A stretch of DNA of 64,000 bases from Terriglobales bacterium (GCA_035651655.1 DASRFG010000035.1:62001-126000), one strand, 5' to 3'. Counted from the first letter of the stretch, positions 24,298 through 33,579 are shown. Numbers and translations are program-made. The notes: generated from the letters alone by a model not told the origin.

Positions 24298-26523
24298 ATG
24301 AAAATCTTAGTGAGGTTCGGAGCGGGACTTCTTGTAATAGCGCTGCTATGCGCAGCCGCCATGGCGGACGACGATCCGCCGGGCCGCGTGGCCAGGTTGC
24401 AATACATGTCCGGACAAGTTTCGTTGCAGCCCGGTGGCCTAAACGACTGGGTTGAAGCGGTAAACAATCGCCCGCTGACTACTGCCGATCGTCTGTGGAG
24501 CGACAAAGAGTCGCGCGCCGAGCTGAATCTGGGCGCCGCCACCATGCGCGTGAACGCAGAAACCAGCCTTACGCTAACCAACCTCACGGATGGCACTCTG
24601 CAGGTCGAACTCGACCAGGGCACGCTGAATTTACGTGTCCGCCGTCTCTACCACGGCGAAATTTACGAGGTGGATACACCCAACCTTGCGTTTATGGTAA
24701 TGAAAGCCGGCAACTACCGCTTCGATGTTGATCCAAATGGCGACAGCACGTTAGTTACGGTTTGGCGCGGCGAAGGCGAAGCCACCGGCGAAGGCCGCAG
24801 CGTAAGAGTGAAAGGTGACCGGCGCGCCCGCTTTACCGGCGGCGCATCTCTCGAACACGAGATTTCTGATGATCCCGAACGTGATGGCTTTGACGATTGG
24901 TGCCGTGTTCGCGACAAGCGCCAGGCTTCTTTGCAATCCGCACGCTACGTTTCGCCGAGCGTGATTGGCGCCGAGGACCTCGACGAGTACGGAACCTGGC
25001 GTGTGGTGCCTGAGTACGGCGCCATGTGGGTGCCTCGGGTAGATCCCGACTGGGCTCCTTACCACTACGGTCACTGGGCCTGGGTTGAGCCCTGGGGATG
25101 GACCTGGGTTGACGATGCTCCCTGGGGATTTGCTCCCAGCCACTATGGCCGGTGGGTGCACTACGGTGGAACTTGGGCCTGGTGTCCCGGACCCGTGGCA
25201 GCTCGTCCCGTATATGCGCCTGCTTTGGTGGCCTGGGTCGGTGGTGGAGGTGTGAGCGTCGGCGTGACCATCGGTGAAGCCCCGACCGTCGGATGGTTTC
25301 CACTCAGTTATGGTGAGCCGTATATCCCGCCGTACAGAGGAAGCCGCAACTATTTCCAAAATGTGAACGTCTCCAACACTCGCATCACGAACATCACCAA
25401 CGTTACTAACAACTACTACAACAACAATACGACGATTACCAAGAACAACACCACCATCATCAACAACAACACAACGAACATCACCAACAACCGGACGACC
25501 AACGTTGCCAACAACAGCATTCACGTTAACGGCAACCACAACAATGTGCACATCCGGTATGCGAACCAGAACGTCCCCGGAGCAGTAACCGCCGTACCCG
25601 GCAATGTAATGGCGAGTTCACAGCCGGTAGCAAAGTCGGCGGTGCACGTGCCGGCAAGCGAATGGAGAAAGGCACCGGTCGGGGCAGCTCCGCCGATCGC
25701 GCCTTCAAGAGAGAGCGTCCTTGGGGAGAGAGCTGGCCGTCCCGCTTCCATGCCGCGAGGACAAGGGATCTCCAGGCCGATCGTAATGAGGACCGCGGCC
25801 CCGCCGAAACCAATTCCGTTCGCCGCTAAACAGGAAGCGCTGGAGCATAATCATGGCCGCCCGTTGGATCGCGACACAGAAAAGCAATTAAGGGAAAGAG
25901 TGGCACGGCAGCAGTCGAATGCTCCGGGAAGAATGGCGGAAAAGCAGCCTGTTCAAGCAGAAAGACCAGCAGGACCCGCTGCAACGCGCAACCCGGCTTC
26001 ACACCAACCCGACCAACGACCTGCCATGCAGAGCGAAGCGCAGCCGCGTGGTCACGGTGTTCAAGCTCCCCAGAATCAAGGACCACAGGGGCATGCTGTG
26101 CCGCGGCCGCCGCAGCGCAACAGCGCACCTCAACCTAATTACCAGCCGGTAGTCAGCTCGCCGCGGCAAGGCGAACCTCGCATCGTGCGACAAGCGCCAG
26201 CAAACACCGCTCCCATTCCACGTGACGCCACACAGCATGAATCCGGAATGAATGAACCGCGTCGTCCGGACCACCAGATGACTGCTCCACGCCCACAATC
26301 TGCACCCGATCGTGGTCCGAGCAGCCCGATTGCTGCCCCCGCGCCGCGTCCAACTGAATCCCGGCCGCATGCTGAACCGGCTCACGCAGATCGGCCCGCT
26401 CCTCACGCGCAATCAGCCCCCAGCGGTGGCGGACGCCCAGCGCAATCGCCCGCTCCCAGTGCGCCACCAGCTGGACATGGAAAAGACACGAAAGACAAGG
26501 CGCACGGGGATAATAAACACTGA
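24298..26523 (+). CDS. Exported FecR-like / W-rich (DUF6600-type) protein with Asn/Thr and Pro/Gln-rich regions
   Basis: 741 residues. A signal peptide (1-23) is followed by a FecR-like domain (about 30-190: 'ARLQYMSGQVSLQPGG', 'ANAETSLTL'-type strands, 'VTVWRGEGEATGEGRSVRV'); a Trp/Tyr-rich block of short repeats (about 235-310: 'YGTWRVVPEYGAMWVP', 'GHWAWVEPWGWTWVDD', 'YGRWVHYGGTWAWCPG'), matching the DUF6600 pattern; an Asn/Thr/Ile segment (about 350-420) with regular 'NNTT/NIT' periodicity; then a Pro/Gln/Arg-rich disordered tail. Probably an envelope or surface protein. No anti-sigma partner is adjacent. Confidence 0.8.
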   Translation: MKILVRFGAGLLVIALLCAAAMADDDPPGRVARLQYMSGQVSLQPGGLNDWVEAVNNRPLTTADRLWSDKESRAELNLGAATMRVNAETSLTLTNLTDGTLQVELDQGTLNLRVRRLYHGEIYEVDTPNLAFMVMKAGNYRFDVDPNGDSTLVTVWRGEGEATGEGRSVRVKGDRRARFTGGASLEHEISDDPERDGFDDWCRVRDKRQASLQSARYVSPSVIGAEDLDEYGTWRVVPEYGAMWVPRVDPDWAPYHYGHWAWVEPWGWTWVDDAPWGFAPSHYGRWVHYGGTWAWCPGPVAARPVYAPALVAWVGGGGVSVGVTIGEAPTVGWFPLSYGEPYIPPYRGSRNYFQNVNVSNTRITNITNVTNNYYNNNTTITKNNTTIINNNTTNITNNRTTNVANNSIHVNGNHNNVHIRYANQNVPGAVTAVPGNVMASSQPVAKSAVHVPASEWRKAPVGAAPPIAPSRESVLGERAGRPASMPRGQGISRPIVMRTAAPPKPIPFAAKQEALEHNHGRPLDRDTEKQLRERVARQQSNAPGRMAEKQPVQAERPAGPAATRNPASHQPDQRPAMQSEAQPRGHGVQAPQNQGPQGHAVPRPPQRNSAPQPNYQPVVSSPRQGEPRIVRQAPANTAPIPRDATQHESGMNEPRRPDHQMTAPRPQSAPDRGPSSPIAAPAPRPTESRPHAEPAHADRPAPHAQSAPSGGGRPAQSPAPSAPPAGHGKDTKDKAHGDNKH

Positions 26524-26621
26524 CACCTAAGAACCCGTAGTTAAGAATACGAGTTGAAGCGCTTCTCACAGATACTTGTTGTACTCAGATCTGCTGGAGC
26601 TCTGCGGGTCGGGCAAGCGCC

Positions 26622-27080
26622 CGATGCTGACTGCACCACGTGGAAAGCGGAGAACATTCGGACTGATTACACCACCGTGGAAGCGCACGGCTTCAGCCGT
26701 GCGATAAGCCGGCCCAATAACCTTGGGCTTCAGCCCCTGACGAAGGAGAACATTCGGGCTGCTCCCCGCTCCTTCATATTTCGCCGCGCAAGCTCCCAAT
26801 GCTGAATGCAGCACCGTGGAAGCGCACGGCTTCAGCCGTGCGATAAGCCGGCCCAATAAACCTTGGGCTTCAGCCCCTGACGATGGAGAACATTCGGGCT
26901 GCACCACCGTGGAAGCGCACGGCTTCAGCCGTGCGATAAGCCCGATGCTGATTGCAGCACCGTGGAAGCGCACGGCTTCGACCGTGCGATAAGCCCAATG
27001 CTGATTGCAGCACCGTGGAAGCGCGCGGCTTCAGCCGTGCGATAAGCCGGCCCAATAACCTTGGGCTTCAGCCCCTGAGA
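26622..27080. repeat. Cluster of REP-like palindromic repeats, five good copies and one decayed
   Basis: This fills the spacer between two convergent genes. Copies begin with CACCGTGGAAGCGCACGGC at about 26673, 26812, 26905, 26958 and 27011, with a decayed one near 26622. Each holds the hairpin GCACGGCT-TC-AGCCGTGC; the first, second and fifth continue through GATAAGCCGGCCCAATAA to a second hairpin (GGGCTTCAGCCC). A GGAGAACATTCGG motif separates some copies. The same family, inverted, occurs at 50459-50700. Confidence 0.9.
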
Positions 27081-27091
27081 AAAACATTACG

Positions 27092-28471
27092 CTAGCGGGA
27101 CATCTCGACGGGAACCACTCGAGTTGAGTTCCGTCCAAACTCAAAAGGCAGCATCCATTCCCGCGAGGCGTCTCGGCCGCCTTCGGAAGCAAATTTCCAC
27201 TGCATCGCGGCCTCCATCGCCAGCCGCGCAAAATACTTGCTGGGTCCTCGCAAAACAAACTTTGCCCCGGTGACGCTCCCCGAAGGATCTACCCGCACTC
27301 GTACCTTTACCCGAATTGTGCCGTGAATGGTATCTCTCGCCGATTTAGGGACACTGGGCACAACCCGGCTCACCACCTTTTGCTGCCCGTCGGCGTTCGG
27401 GGTCTTTCCTGCCCGCACGTCAGCGGCATAAGAACTCTCAGCTGCAGGCGTGCCAGTCGAAACCTGCCGCATATGCCCGCTCGGAATGACTTTTCCCGCG
27501 GCCGGCTTCTGCTCAAATCTGGATTCTGCTGCTTTCACCGCTGCCGGCTGTTGCAATGTCGCAACCGCCACTTGCCCTTTCACGGGTTTTCGCATCAGCC
27601 TGGGGATACCCAACGCGGCTATAAGCACCACCACCGCCATCGCGGTCACCACGTAACCCATGTTGGAGGTGTTTCGATGATGCACTACCGAATGTTCGGC
27701 CCGCGCCGGCGTCCTCTGCGAAAGGCGAAGAGTAATCTGCTCGATGCTCCCGCGCTCCTGGGGTGCGACCCGCAGACAAAGGCGCGCCACCTCCAGCAGC
27801 GGAATCGGCATCTGCGCTGGAACCGCTGCAACATCCTGTTCTGGGGTGATCACCGGCAGGCGTTGCGTCAGCGCCTCGCAAATTAGAACCCCAAGCGACC
27901 AGACATCATCCGCCGGTGAGAGTGCCGGGTCGCGACTCACGGGAGGGTCGTACACGCCAGGCTGTGCCGGCTTTTTCGCAGCACTGCCTACGGTGCACAT
28001 TCCGTCGCTCGAAAGTTTCAGCTGTTCCCCGACCGCTAGAACATTGGAAGGCTTCAGATGGCCATGCACCAATCCCTTGCGATGAATGAATGACAATGCG
28101 TCCAAAGTAGGCGCAAGCATCTCGTAGGCTTCCCCTGGCGTCAGCGAACGCTTCGGCAGGATCTGTGACAGATTCTCTTCCGCATATTCCATTACTACAA
28201 ACAGGAGCTGTTTCTTGTCCAACTGGCAGCGACCCATTTCAAAAAGCCGAACCAAATGAGGGTGAGAGAGTTTCGCCGCCCAGTTCCAGCGCGAGAGCTG
28301 CGCCTCCGCATCTTTCGGGTCGGCCGCGATCAGTTTTATTGCGAACTTTGAACCTGGAGCTTCACTCCGTTCCGTGAGGAAGACAGCACTGTGGTCAGAC
28401 CCTCCCAAATACTGGCCCAATACGTGACCATCAACCACACGGCCCTGCCACCGTTTCCAATCTTCACCCAT
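27092..28471 (-). CDS. Membrane pseudokinase fused to TonB C-terminal domain
   Basis: 459 residues. The N-terminal ~250 residues have a Ser/Thr kinase fold with the ATP-anchoring Lys46 ('FAIKLI') and 'VHGHLKPSNVL' in the catalytic loop: HRD has become HGH (136-138), losing the catalytic Asp, and DFG has become Ser-Asp-Gly (155-157), losing the Mg-binding Asp. It is probably not a kinase. A transmembrane helix (about 273-291) leads to a Pro/Ala-rich linker and a TonB-C-like domain (about 382-437, 'TIRVKVRVRVDPSGSVTG', 'AMQWKFA'). The cytoplasmic part may sense or scaffold, with the periplasmic part contacting envelope proteins. A GTG at 28495 is an alternative start. Confidence 0.82.
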   Translation of the reverse strand: MGEDWKRWQGRVVDGHVLGQYLGGSDHSAVFLTERSEAPGSKFAIKLIAADPKDAEAQLSRWNWAAKLSHPHLVRLFEMGRCQLDKKQLLFVVMEYAEENLSQILPKRSLTPGEAYEMLAPTLDALSFIHRKGLVHGHLKPSNVLAVGEQLKLSSDGMCTVGSAAKKPAQPGVYDPPVSRDPALSPADDVWSLGVLICEALTQRLPVITPEQDVAAVPAQMPIPLLEVARLCLRVAPQERGSIEQITLRLSQRTPARAEHSVVHHRNTSNMGYVVTAMAVVVLIAALGIPRLMRKPVKGQVAVATLQQPAAVKAAESRFEQKPAAGKVIPSGHMRQVSTGTPAAESSYAADVRAGKTPNADGQQKVVSRVVPSVPKSARDTIHGTIRVKVRVRVDPSGSVTGAKFVLRGPSKYFARLAMEAAMQWKFASEGGRDASREWMLPFEFGRNSTRVVPVEMSR

Positions 28472-28627
28472 GGGATCGGTACTCCCCCCGCTCACAAATT
28501 AGCGCCATTCTAGCAGCGTGGCTACAGCAAGTTTCACAGCGGAAGGACATGGTCGCGATGTAGCAAGAGTACGGCCATTTCTACAGCTGCTATGTACTTT
28601 CGGCACCCCGAAAATGGCTGTGGGATC

Positions 28628-30085
28628 TCAGTCCAGCGTCTGGCGGCAAAGCTCGGCCAGAGTCTCAATTGCATCCTCAACTTTTGGCGACCAGGGCGCG
28701 CCACAGCTCACCCGGATGAAGCCCTGGTGCTTCCGGGATGGAGAAAAAATCTCTCCCGGCAAAATGCTGATCCCGCTTTCCATGGCGCGATGATAGAGAA
28801 GAGTGCCGTCACTGTTTTTGGGGAGTTGGATCCACAACAAGTTTCCGCCCGAAGGTTGAGTCATTCGGGTCCCCGGCGAAAAGAATTTTGTGATAGCGCT
28901 CACATAGCGCGAGACGCGGTCGGCCAGCCGAATTCGTAAGCGGCGGACATAACGCTCGTAGAATCCGCTCTCCAGCAACTCCGCGATCGCCAGCTGCGGC
29001 AGCGTCGCCGTCACCAATGAGGTAATGCTTTTCAAGGTCTCGACTTCCGTGCGGAACTGCCCGGGCTCGATCCAACCCACCCGTAGTCCCGGCGCCAGCA
29101 CCTTCGAAAATGATCCGCAAAGCAGGACCAATCCTTTGCGGTCGTAAGATTTTGCTGTCCGCGGCCGCGTTTGGGTATACGCCAGCTCACCATAAATATC
29201 ATCTTCAATCACGGCGACGTTATGACCATGAGTAAGCGCCACCAGCTCCGCCTTTGCGTCATCGCTCATCACCGTTCCTTGCGGATTATGGCAATTCGGC
29301 ATCACGATCACGGCTTTGATCTTGTTCTGCTTGATAGCACGTTCCAACAGGTCAAGATCAATTCCCGAGCGCGGATGAGCAGGCACTTCCACAACCTTAA
29401 CGCCCAGCGATTCCGCTGCTTGCAGTACTCCAAAGTATGTCGGGCTCTCAACTGCTATTACTTCGCCAGGTTTTGCTACCGCTCTTAGGGCCAGGTTTAG
29501 CGCCTCAAGCCCGCCAGATGTCACCACGATGTTGTCCGGATCGCCACTAAACCCTCCGGCAAATTGCAAGCGCGCAATCTGCCGCCGCAGCTCAGCGGCC
29601 CCGTTGATGGTCCCATAAAATGCGCTGTGCAAGGGCGACCGCGCAGCCGCCCGCCGTATCGCCCGATTCACTCGCATCACCGGCAAAAGCTCGGGCCCAA
29701 GACTGCCTACCCCCAGCGGAACCAGGCTGCGATCGTTGATCCGGCGCAGCAGGTCCAGCACCTGAACTCCAATGCCCACTCCCACCGGCGAGACTAGCGC
29801 GCGCCTCGTCTTCGGTTCTGGATACGCAATCGGTTGTGCGGCATAGAACCCCGATCGCTCCCTCGACTTCACCAGCCCGTCGCGCTCCAGCCACACGTAG
29901 GCCTGCACGGCGGTCGCGGCGCTCACCCGATATTTTCGTCGCAGGTCCCGCACCGACGGCAGACGGTCTCCAATTTTGAACACACCACGTTCAATAAGCT
30001 GGCGAACGTCGCCCGCCAGCTGCAGGTACAGAGGCAGATTCCCGGAGCCCGAATCTGTATCGGTTGATATAGTCGCTTTCTGCAT
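28628..30085 (-). CDS. MocR/PdxR-type regulator (GntR HTH + aminotransferase-like domain)
   Basis: About 485 residues. A GntR winged helix ('RLPSVRDLRRKYRVSAATAVQAYVWL' region, about 10-80) is fused to a fold-type I PLP domain with 'PNCHNPQGTVMS', 'VAVIEDDIYGELAY' and the Schiff-base Lys in 'LCGSFSKVLAPGLRVGW'. MocR proteins use PLP or its aldimine with an amino compound as effector and control a divergent gene. Here the divergent unit, 85 bases away, is a small monooxygenase and a PLP-dependent decarboxylase. An in-frame GTG at 30103 is an alternative start; 30085 ATG is used. Confidence 0.9.
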   Translation of the reverse strand: MQKATISTDTDSGSGNLPLYLQLAGDVRQLIERGVFKIGDRLPSVRDLRRKYRVSAATAVQAYVWLERDGLVKSRERSGFYAAQPIAYPEPKTRRALVSPVGVGIGVQVLDLLRRINDRSLVPLGVGSLGPELLPVMRVNRAIRRAAARSPLHSAFYGTINGAAELRRQIARLQFAGGFSGDPDNIVVTSGGLEALNLALRAVAKPGEVIAVESPTYFGVLQAAESLGVKVVEVPAHPRSGIDLDLLERAIKQNKIKAVIVMPNCHNPQGTVMSDDAKAELVALTHGHNVAVIEDDIYGELAYTQTRPRTAKSYDRKGLVLLCGSFSKVLAPGLRVGWIEPGQFRTEVETLKSITSLVTATLPQLAIAELLESGFYERYVRRLRIRLADRVSRYVSAITKFFSPGTRMTQPSGGNLLWIQLPKNSDGTLLYHRAMESGISILPGEIFSPSRKHQGFIRVSCGAPWSPKVEDAIETLAELCRQTLD

Positions 30086-30170
30086 CTGTGCCGATCCTAT
30101 CACAATTGCTATTTATTACTCAGAAGAATTTCGCTGCTGTTTCAACAGGAGACAGCGCGGAGGCGAAAAA

Positions 30171-30518
30171 ATGGTCGTCATCGTCTTCCGTTCGAAACTT
30201 ACATCCGCCGCCGGCGAAGATTACGCTGCCATGGACGCTGAGCTGAGCCGCCGCGTCAGAACTTATCCCGGTTTTATCGCGGTAAAGAGCTTCCAGGCGG
30301 AAGATGGCGAACGCCTGACCATTGTCTGGTGGAAGGACCGCATCAGCCTGAAAGAATGGCAGCATGATCCCCGCCATTTGCAAGCCAAGAGCGCAGGACG
30401 CCAGCGCTGGTACGAGTACTACAAGATGGAAGTGGCCGAAGTCTTCCACGAATCCGGCTTCGAAAGGGCGCACTCAATTGAAGATATGATCTCTGCCATC
30501 GTTGGGGAGCACGCATGA
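30171..30518 (+). CDS. Antibiotic-biosynthesis-monooxygenase (ABM) domain protein
   Basis: 115 residues forming one ferredoxin-like ABM domain: 'MVVIVFRSKLTSAAGEDY', 'YPGFIAVKSFQAEDGERLTIVWW' (with internal variation) and 'RQRWYEYYKMEVAEV'. Members range from cofactor-free monooxygenases to heme-degrading enzymes and proteins of unknown activity. The start at 30171 fits the domain; a longer frame from 29976 would overlap the divergent gene. Its stop overlaps the start of the decarboxylase gene by four bases (ATGA), so the two are translationally coupled. Confidence 0.82.
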   Translation: MVVIVFRSKLTSAAGEDYAAMDAELSRRVRTYPGFIAVKSFQAEDGERLTIVWWKDRISLKEWQHDPRHLQAKSAGRQRWYEYYKMEVAEVFHESGFERAHSIEDMISAIVGEHA

Positions 30519-32011
30519 GTCCTAAAGAGGAAACACTCGATCCCCAGGCTTGGGGACCGGTTCGCGAATTGGGCCATGAAATGTTGGACGACCTGTTCGC
30601 CTATCTTCAAAGCGTTCGCGAACGGCCAGTCTGGGCGCCGTTGCCCGCAGAACTGGCGCAGCATTTTCAAAGGCCCATACCGCAAGAGGGAGAAGGGCTC
30701 GAACAGGCATATGCAGATTTCGTACGAGACGTCCTCCCCCATCCGCTGGGCAACATTCACCCCAGATTCTGGGCATGGGTATGTGGCACGGGCACGGTCG
30801 GTGGGATGCTGGCGGAGATGCTTCTGGGTGGCATTAACTCCAGCGTGCACGGCGCTGCCCAGGCAGCAGTGAAGGTTGAGGAGCAAGTCATCTCCTGGTG
30901 TAAGGAAATGCTCGGCTACTCCGCTGATGCCAGCGGGATTCTGGTGAGCGGTGGGTCCATGGCCAATCTGGTTGGACTGGCGGTGGCGCGAAACACCAAG
31001 GCAGGAGTTGACGTAAATGATCGCGGGCTGCAAGCAGCACCGCCGCTCACTATCTATTGCTCAACTGAAACCCACAATAGTGTGCACAAAGCCATGGGCT
31101 TGCTCGGATTAGGACGGCAGTCCCTGCGTCTCGTCCCAGTGAACGCGGAATTCGAAATTGACCTTTCAGAGCTGAAGAAAACTATTGCCGACGACAAAGC
31201 CCGCGGCTTTAAGCCCATCTGCATCATCGGCAACGCCGGAACCGTTAACACCGGCGCGATTGACGATCTCAACGCTCTCGCCGACATTTGTCAGTGCGAA
31301 GATATGTGGTTCCATGTGGATGGGGCTTTCGGGGCAATAACAGCAATTTCTCCTGCCTTGGCTCCTAAGATCACAGGAATGGAACGCGGCGACTCGCTCG
31401 CCTTCGACTTTCACAAATGGATGTACATGCAGTATGACGGCGGATGCACCCTCGTCCGCCATGCAAAGGCCCACCACGATGCCTTCACTGTCGCCAGCAG
31501 CTACTTGAATCATGGCACACGTGGTCTTGCCTCCGGTGATACGTGGTTCAGTGAGTATGGAATTGAGCTCTCGCGCCAGTTCCGTGCGCTGAAGATTTGG
31601 ATGTCAATCAAGGAGCACGGTATCCGAAAGTATGCCCGGCTCGTGGAGCAAAATGTTGCTCAGGCACAGTATCTCGTCGGCCTCGTGAACTCCTCTCCTC
31701 AGCTTGAGGTGTTGGCGCCCGCGCCGCTGAACATAGTCTGCTTCCGCTTCAAAGAGTCTAGGCTGAGCGAAGCGTCGCTTAATGAGCTCAACCAAGAGAT
31801 ACTTCTGCAATTGCAAGAGCAGGGCATTGCAGCGCCATCTTCCACCTTGCTGAACGGAAAATTTGCCATTCGCGTGGCCATCAGCAATCACCGCAGCCGC
31901 TTCCAGGATTTCGACGTGCTTGCGAGAGAAGTAGCGCGCTTGGGAAATCAGCTTCTTCAGCGCTTCAGCAACCCGGAGAACAAAGCACTCTCATTGAGCG
32001 AATCCGCCTAG
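30515..32011 (+). CDS. PLP-dependent decarboxylase, aromatic-L-amino-acid/glutamate decarboxylase family
   Basis: 498 residues of group II decarboxylase type. Landmarks: 'HPRFWAWVCGTGTVGGMLAEML' near residue 82, 'GILVSGGSMANLVGL' for the PLP phosphate, 'WFHVDGAFG' with Asp269 contacting the pyridine N, and the Schiff-base Lys301 in 'FDFHKWMYMQYDGG'. These enzymes make amines from aromatic amino acids, glutamate or cysteine sulfinate; the Phe/Trp-rich N-terminal site suggests an aromatic or related substrate, but this is not certain. It is coupled to an ABM protein and probably controlled by the divergent MocR regulator. Confidence 0.9.
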   Translation: MSPKEETLDPQAWGPVRELGHEMLDDLFAYLQSVRERPVWAPLPAELAQHFQRPIPQEGEGLEQAYADFVRDVLPHPLGNIHPRFWAWVCGTGTVGGMLAEMLLGGINSSVHGAAQAAVKVEEQVISWCKEMLGYSADASGILVSGGSMANLVGLAVARNTKAGVDVNDRGLQAAPPLTIYCSTETHNSVHKAMGLLGLGRQSLRLVPVNAEFEIDLSELKKTIADDKARGFKPICIIGNAGTVNTGAIDDLNALADICQCEDMWFHVDGAFGAITAISPALAPKITGMERGDSLAFDFHKWMYMQYDGGCTLVRHAKAHHDAFTVASSYLNHGTRGLASGDTWFSEYGIELSRQFRALKIWMSIKEHGIRKYARLVEQNVAQAQYLVGLVNSSPQLEVLAPAPLNIVCFRFKESRLSEASLNELNQEILLQLQEQGIAAPSSTLLNGKFAIRVAISNHRSRFQDFDVLAREVARLGNQLLQRFSNPENKALSLSESA

Positions 32012-32105
32012 CGGAACCCACCCCTTGGGAGTAAAAGTTTGATGCACGCCTGATTCTTGCAAGCTTTGCCTCGCTTTGCTGCTACTGCTATTCTTTTTCT
32101 TCTCC

Positions 32106-32672
32106 ATGGCAATTCAGGTTGAGTCACGGCAACTGCGCGACGTTCTCGTGCTTGTTCCCCAGGTCTTCGAGGATGAACGCGGCTTCTTCCTGGAGAGTTT
32201 TCGCGCCGACCAGTTCCGTGAGCTTGGCTTGCCTACAGAGTTTCCGCAGGACAATCATTCGCGTTCGCGCAAAGGCGTGATTCGCGGCCTGCACTTTCAG
32301 TGGGATCCACCGATGGGCAAGCTGATGCGCGTCACGTACGGAGAGGCATTCGTCATTGCTGTGGACATCCGCAAGGGATCTCCGACTCTGGGACAATGGT
32401 TCGGCGTCATCGCCTCGAGCGGCAACCAGAAGCAGGTTTGGGCGCCGCCCGGCTTCGCTCGCGGATTTTGTGCTTTGTCTGATTTTGCGGAGGTCCAGTA
32501 TAAGTGCACCGCCCTGTGGAACCCCAAGGCGGAATCCGGCATTCGCTGGAATGATCCCCAGGTGGGTATTACCTGGCCCATCGAGAAACCCTTGCTCTCT
32601 CCCAAAGACGCGCAGGCCCAGACTTTGCAGGAGTGGTTGAAGTCGCCAGATTCGGATCGCTTCACCTATTAA
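32106..32672 (+). CDS. rfbC: dTDP-4-dehydrorhamnose 3,5-epimerase
   Basis: 188 residues of the cupin-fold RmlC family. Active-site signature 'QDNHSRSRKGVIRGLHFQ' contains the catalytic His; 'FVIAVDIRKGSPTLGQWFGV' and 'WAPPGFARGFCAL' are characteristic, and 'IRWNDPQVGITWP' closes the domain. It performs the double epimerisation in dTDP-L-rhamnose synthesis for surface polysaccharides. The ATG at 32106 is chosen; 32076 would add a hydrophobic non-family stretch. It is followed 31 bases later by rfbD; rfbA and rfbB are not in the window. Confidence 0.95.
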   Translation: MAIQVESRQLRDVLVLVPQVFEDERGFFLESFRADQFRELGLPTEFPQDNHSRSRKGVIRGLHFQWDPPMGKLMRVTYGEAFVIAVDIRKGSPTLGQWFGVIASSGNQKQVWAPPGFARGFCALSDFAEVQYKCTALWNPKAESGIRWNDPQVGITWPIEKPLLSPKDAQAQTLQEWLKSPDSDRFTY

Positions 32673-32703
32673 GGACGACGGGAACTCAGATGCGGGAACT
32701 CAG

Positions 32704-33579
32704 ATGAAAGTAGTGCTGATCGGGGCAAACGGCCAGTTGGGTACAGATCTGAATCGCACGCTCGCCGCTCAGGGAACTTCAGTCAAACCATTCACTCATA
32801 ACGATCTCGACGTCCGCGACACCGGGAAGATCGAGAACGTGATTTCTTCCGCCCAGCCAGACGCGGTGATCAGCACCGCCGCCTTCCACAAAGTCGAAGT
32901 TTGCGAGACCGAACCAGAGACTTCGTTTTCTGTGAACTCCATCGCTCCCCGCAATCTGGCGCTCGCTTGCCGCCGCCACAATGCGGTGCTGGTCAACTTC
33001 AGCACTGATTATGTTTTCGATGGCGCCAAACGCCAGCCCTACCTGGAAGAAGACCGGCCCTCTCCCCTGAATGTGTATGGCGTCTCCAAGCTGGCGGGCG
33101 AGTACATGCTGGCGCTCACTTGGGAGCGCCACTTCATAGTTCGTACATGCGGTTTATATGGCGTGGCGGGCAGCGCCGGAAAAGGCGGAAACTTCGTCGA
33201 AACTATGCTGAAGAAAGGTGCAGCTGCCGAGGAAATCCGTGTGGTGAGCGATCAGGTGCTCACGCCGACCTTCACCGGCGATCTGGCCGAAGCCGTGGCC
33301 CAGCTTATTAAGACCGATGCCTATGGGCTCTACCACGTGACCGCCGAAGGCGAATGTTCCTGGCACCAGTTCGCCCAAAAAATATTCGAACTGGAAGGGC
33401 TGCGGCCCAAGCTCTCGCCGGTTTCGAGTTCCGAGTTCGCCAGTCCGGTGCGCCGTCCCAGCTATTCCGTTCTGAGCAAGGAAAAGGTCTCTCGACTCGG
33501 AATTAAAATGTCGGCCTGGGAAGAGGGCCTGCGGCGATACCTGGCCGCACGGAGACAAAAAAAAGCTACGCCGGTCTGA
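32704..33579 (+). CDS. rfbD: dTDP-4-dehydrorhamnose reductase
   Basis: 291 residues, extended short-chain dehydrogenase fold. Rossmann motif 'VLIGANGQLGTDL', 'FSTDYVFDGAKRQPYLEED', catalytic Tyr/Lys in 'NVYGVSKLAGEYML', and 'TPTFTGDLAEAVAQLI' are standard for RmlD. It reduces the 4-keto group to give dTDP-L-rhamnose. A duplicated 'GCGGGAACTCAGATG' just upstream provides the start context. It converges on the glycosyltransferase/methyltransferase pair, which may use the sugar nucleotide. Confidence 0.95.
   Translation: MKVVLIGANGQLGTDLNRTLAAQGTSVKPFTHNDLDVRDTGKIENVISSAQPDAVISTAAFHKVEVCETEPETSFSVNSIAPRNLALACRRHNAVLVNFSTDYVFDGAKRQPYLEEDRPSPLNVYGVSKLAGEYMLALTWERHFIVRTCGLYGVAGSAGKGGNFVETMLKKGAAAEEIRVVSDQVLTPTFTGDLAEAVAQLIKTDAYGLYHVTAEGECSWHQFAQKIFELEGLRPKLSPVSSSEFASPVRRPSYSVLSKEKVSRLGIKMSAWEEGLRRYLAARRQKKATPV

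Noticed and set aside
26622-27080. CRISPR array
   Set aside because: Units are palindromic, of unequal length and spacing, with repeated rather than unique intervening DNA, and there are no cas genes.
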